This document shows positions 62,240-64,000 of a DNA stretch of 64,000 nt, in pieces. This stretch comes from Alcanivoracaceae bacterium. Its GTDB lineage: Bacteria > Pseudomonadota > Gammaproteobacteria > Xanthomonadales > Marinicellaceae. The stretch lies in assembly GCA_016744455.1 (NCBI GenBank), contig JADGEI010000001.1, positions 388,504-452,503 of the forward strand. Direction: 5' to 3'. Within the stretch, counting starts at the first letter, position 1. Each line of letters begins with the position of its first letter. A program made the position numbers and the translations under genes. A model generated the notes under the pieces. The model was not told the DNA's origin. It worked only from the letters and a program-made list of their open reading frames with translations, and made no database searches.

Positions 62240-62269
62240 TTGAATTATTAATGATTTTTACTATACAAT
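62240..62269 (+). promoter_or_regulatory. Putative promoter of the PHP-domain gene
   Basis: TTGAAT (62240-62245), an 18-base spacer and TACAAT (62264-62269), about 22 bases before the first possible start codon. Confidence 0.5.
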
Positions 62270-62290
62270 GAAAACACCTCAATTAATTCT

Positions 62291-63112
62291 TTGAAGAGAA
62301 AAAATCTTTTGCTATTAGATTATCATTGCCATAGCCATTGTTCAGATGGTGAGTTATCGCCTGAACAATTAATTCAACTTGCAGAACAAAACGATGTAGA
62401 AGTTTTGGCAATAACTGACCATGATACTATTGGTGCTTATAAGAAATTACCAGATACACACATTAAAATAGTTTCTGGTATTGAATTTTCAACGTGTTGG
62501 AATAAAATCGGAGTGCATATTGTTGGACTGAATATTGACTTACATTCCAAAGAACTGTTGAAAGCAATTAATCTTCAACAAAAAGCAAGAAAGTATAGGG
62601 CTGAAATAATCTCTAAAAAATTAGAGAAAGTTGGCCTTATAGGTGCCTATGAAAAATTAAACCATAAAAAACACATTGGACGACCCGATTTTGCTAAGTT
62701 GCTTGTAGAAGCTGATATCTGTAAAAATCAGCAGCATGCATTTAAACAGTATTTGGGAGCAGGGAAAATAGGTGATGTAAAGAATGAATGGTTGAGTTTT
62801 GAAGAAGTTATTGCAGTTATTAATCATGCTGGAGGTGTAGCTGTGCTCGCACACCCATTATATTATAAATTAACCAATGCTAAACTAAATAGATTGGTAT
62901 CATATTTCGTTGTAGCGGGTGGTCAAGCTATAGAAGTGATTAATGGCTACCAAAACCTTGATAAAACGAAATACCTTGCTAAATTAGCTGGTTTTCATAA
63001 ATTGAAATCGTCAATTGGCTCAGATTTCCACTATAAAGAGGGCTGGTCAAAATTGGGTGTCAACTCTAATTTAGTTGAAAATTTGTTAACTTTTTCTCAT
63101 CAAGAATACTGA
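62291..63112 (+). CDS. rnm: PHP-domain phosphoesterase, RNase AM (YciV/TrpH) type
   Basis: A 273-residue PHP-domain protein. E. coli RNase AM (YciV) is a 5'-3' exoribonuclease that trims rRNA 5' ends, and homologues hydrolyse 3',5'-bisnucleotides. Metal-binding motifs: YHCHSHCSDGELSP near residue 11, ITDHDT near 42, the GIEFS segment, and SIGSDFHYK near the end. The first start is TTG 62291; TTG 62309, with GAAGAGA nine bases upstream, is an equally plausible start giving 267 residues. It overlaps the convergent methyltransferase gene by 27 bases. Confidence 0.82.
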   Translation: MKRKNLLLLDYHCHSHCSDGELSPEQLIQLAEQNDVEVLAITDHDTIGAYKKLPDTHIKIVSGIEFSTCWNKIGVHIVGLNIDLHSKELLKAINLQQKARKYRAEIISKKLEKVGLIGAYEKLNHKKHIGRPDFAKLLVEADICKNQQHAFKQYLGAGKIGDVKNEWLSFEEVIAVINHAGGVAVLAHPLYYKLTNAKLNRLVSYFVVAGGQAIEVINGYQNLDKTKYLAKLAGFHKLKSSIGSDFHYKEGWSKLGVNSNLVENLLTFSHQEY

Positions 63113-64000
63113 AAATTTACGATTGTTTGCATGATTAATGACGTTGCCAAAGATACGTTTTAAGTGTGAATAATAAGGTAAATGCCTGTTAGCAATAACG
63201 ACAAAATGGCCTTTAGTCCTGAGTGTTTGATAAGATTGTTGGAACATTTGCAATGCTATATGCAAACCTATTGTGTGGGATTGATGAAATGGTGGGTTAC
63301 AGACGATTAAATCACTTGAGTTTTGATCAAAACCATCTAAACAGTTGTTAGTTACGAACAGGTGTTTTGCTATGTTTTCTAAATTGCTTTCTGCAGTGAG
63401 CTTCGCGGATGCTACGGCCATATAAGACTCATCAGTAAATATAACTTTAGCTTGTGGATAGGCAATGGCTAGGTTTAAACCGACAATACCATTGCCACAC
63501 CCTAAGTCGATAATGCTTTCTAGGGAATTAAATTTTGGTAAATTTTGCAATAAAAAACGAGTGCCTATGTCTAGCGATTTTTTAGAGAATACATTAGCAT
63601 GATTATAAATTATATATTTGCTGTTTTCCTGAAAAAAGTGAATAGGGTAAGAAGTGGTGCTCTTTTTGTGTGTGGGTTTAACATGAATTAATCTGGCTTT
63701 TTTTTGTGCTAGAGATGTAGTGGTTTCACCTAACATTTCTTGCAAAATAGTCCAAACAGTTTTAGGCATAGCTTTTATCATTCCAGCAACAATGATTTGA
63801 GTTTCGTTGTGTATGCTATCTCCTATTTTCGCCAAAAAATAGCGTAAATAATCCAAAGATTTCGGTGCCTTAATTAACACATAATCATAGACTAAGTCTA
63901 ATTTGGTCAGACTAGCTAAAATAGAGCTCTGTTCTAAGTGAAGAGTATTCGTTCTACTGTTTTCTTTAATAGCTAATTCGCTAATAATAGAATCAGTCAT
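63086..64000 (-). CDS. rlmG: 23S rRNA guanine-N2 methyltransferase RlmG (5' end outside window)
   Basis: RlmG methylates G1835 of 23S rRNA. The 304 visible residues cover an N-terminal duplicated methyltransferase-like domain and the C-terminal catalytic one. The SAM motif is DLGCGNGIVGLNL, with NPPF in CNPPFHQS as the N2-guanine motif. IYNHANVFSKKSLDIGTRF is the interdomain segment. E. coli RlmG has 378 residues and its ISELATREN aligns with ISELAIKEN here, so roughly 70 N-terminal residues lie beyond the window and the ATG at the very end is not the true start. The 3' end overlaps the PHP gene by 27 bases. Confidence 0.9.
   Translation of the reverse strand: MTDSIISELAIKENSRTNTLHLEQSSILASLTKLDLVYDYVLIKAPKSLDYLRYFLAKIGDSIHNETQIIVAGMIKAMPKTVWTILQEMLGETTTSLAQKKARLIHVKPTHKKSTTSYPIHFFQENSKYIIYNHANVFSKKSLDIGTRFLLQNLPKFNSLESIIDLGCGNGIVGLNLAIAYPQAKVIFTDESYMAVASAKLTAESNLENIAKHLFVTNNCLDGFDQNSSDLIVCNPPFHQSHTIGLHIALQMFQQSYQTLRTKGHFVVIANRHLPYYSHLKRIFGNVINHANNRKFSVFLMRKS

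Overview
The window is about 64 kb of AT-rich, densely packed chromosome from a gammaproteobacterium. The evidence is the gene order: rpsF-rpsR-rplI; rpsB-tsf-pyrH-frr-uppS-cdsA-dxr-rseP-bamA-skp-lpxD-fabZ-lpxA-lpxB-rnhB-dnaE; and sdhE-ygfX. Outer-membrane and lipid A genes confirm a Gram-negative cell. Short intergenic gaps, many ATGA overlaps and the accessory families (phage-tail-collar triplets, DUF6916-like proteins, TPR proteins with an N-terminal membrane unit, secreted proteins with odd C-termini) suggest a free-living, probably marine lineage near Marinicella or the Xanthomonadales. That placement is an inference; no rRNA or tRNA gene was found.

Region 1 (1-9232) is housekeeping: the 3' part of lysS, a PilZ protein, a LysE-type exporter, the S6/S18/L9 operon with a strong terminator, atl, queA, xth, an M50 protease, pyrE, a small conserved protein that seems to start at ATT, a GNAT enzyme, and sdhE-ygfX. 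Region 2 (9229-16360) holds ispG, a TPR-like membrane protein, an MsbA-like ABC exporter, uvrC and mmsB.

Region 3 (16374-37947) is the long rpsB-to-dnaE block for translation factors, isoprenoid and phospholipid precursors, outer-membrane assembly and lipid A. Two departures stand out. A membrane-anchored protein with two thioredoxin-like domains sits between lpxA and lpxB. Downstream of dnaE, and overlapping it, is an acyltransferase-like/polysaccharide-deacetylase fusion followed by a sulfotransferase, which suggests envelope glycolipid or glycan modification.

Region 4 (38205-50891) is accessory and surface-directed. It has a secreted plant-type leucine-rich-repeat protein, a membrane TPR protein carrying a dRS3-like palindrome inside its coding sequence, and a 1870-residue secreted protein with six repeats of exactly 330 bp plus a beta-helix. 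Then come three tandem tail-collar (MdpB-type) proteins, a Tat-signal DUF6916-like protein, a GNAT enzyme and a second, convergent DUF6916-like protein. This cluster is the best candidate in the window for an undescribed system.

Region 5 (51005-64000) has a secreted cyclophilin, a class V aminotransferase, an EamA transporter, a one-protein hybrid sensor kinase with receiver and AraC-type output, threonine aldolase, proA-proB in reversed order with a short ProB, a lipocalin-like lipoprotein, a NUDIX hydrolase, a PHP/RNase AM-type phosphoesterase and the C-terminal part of rlmG.
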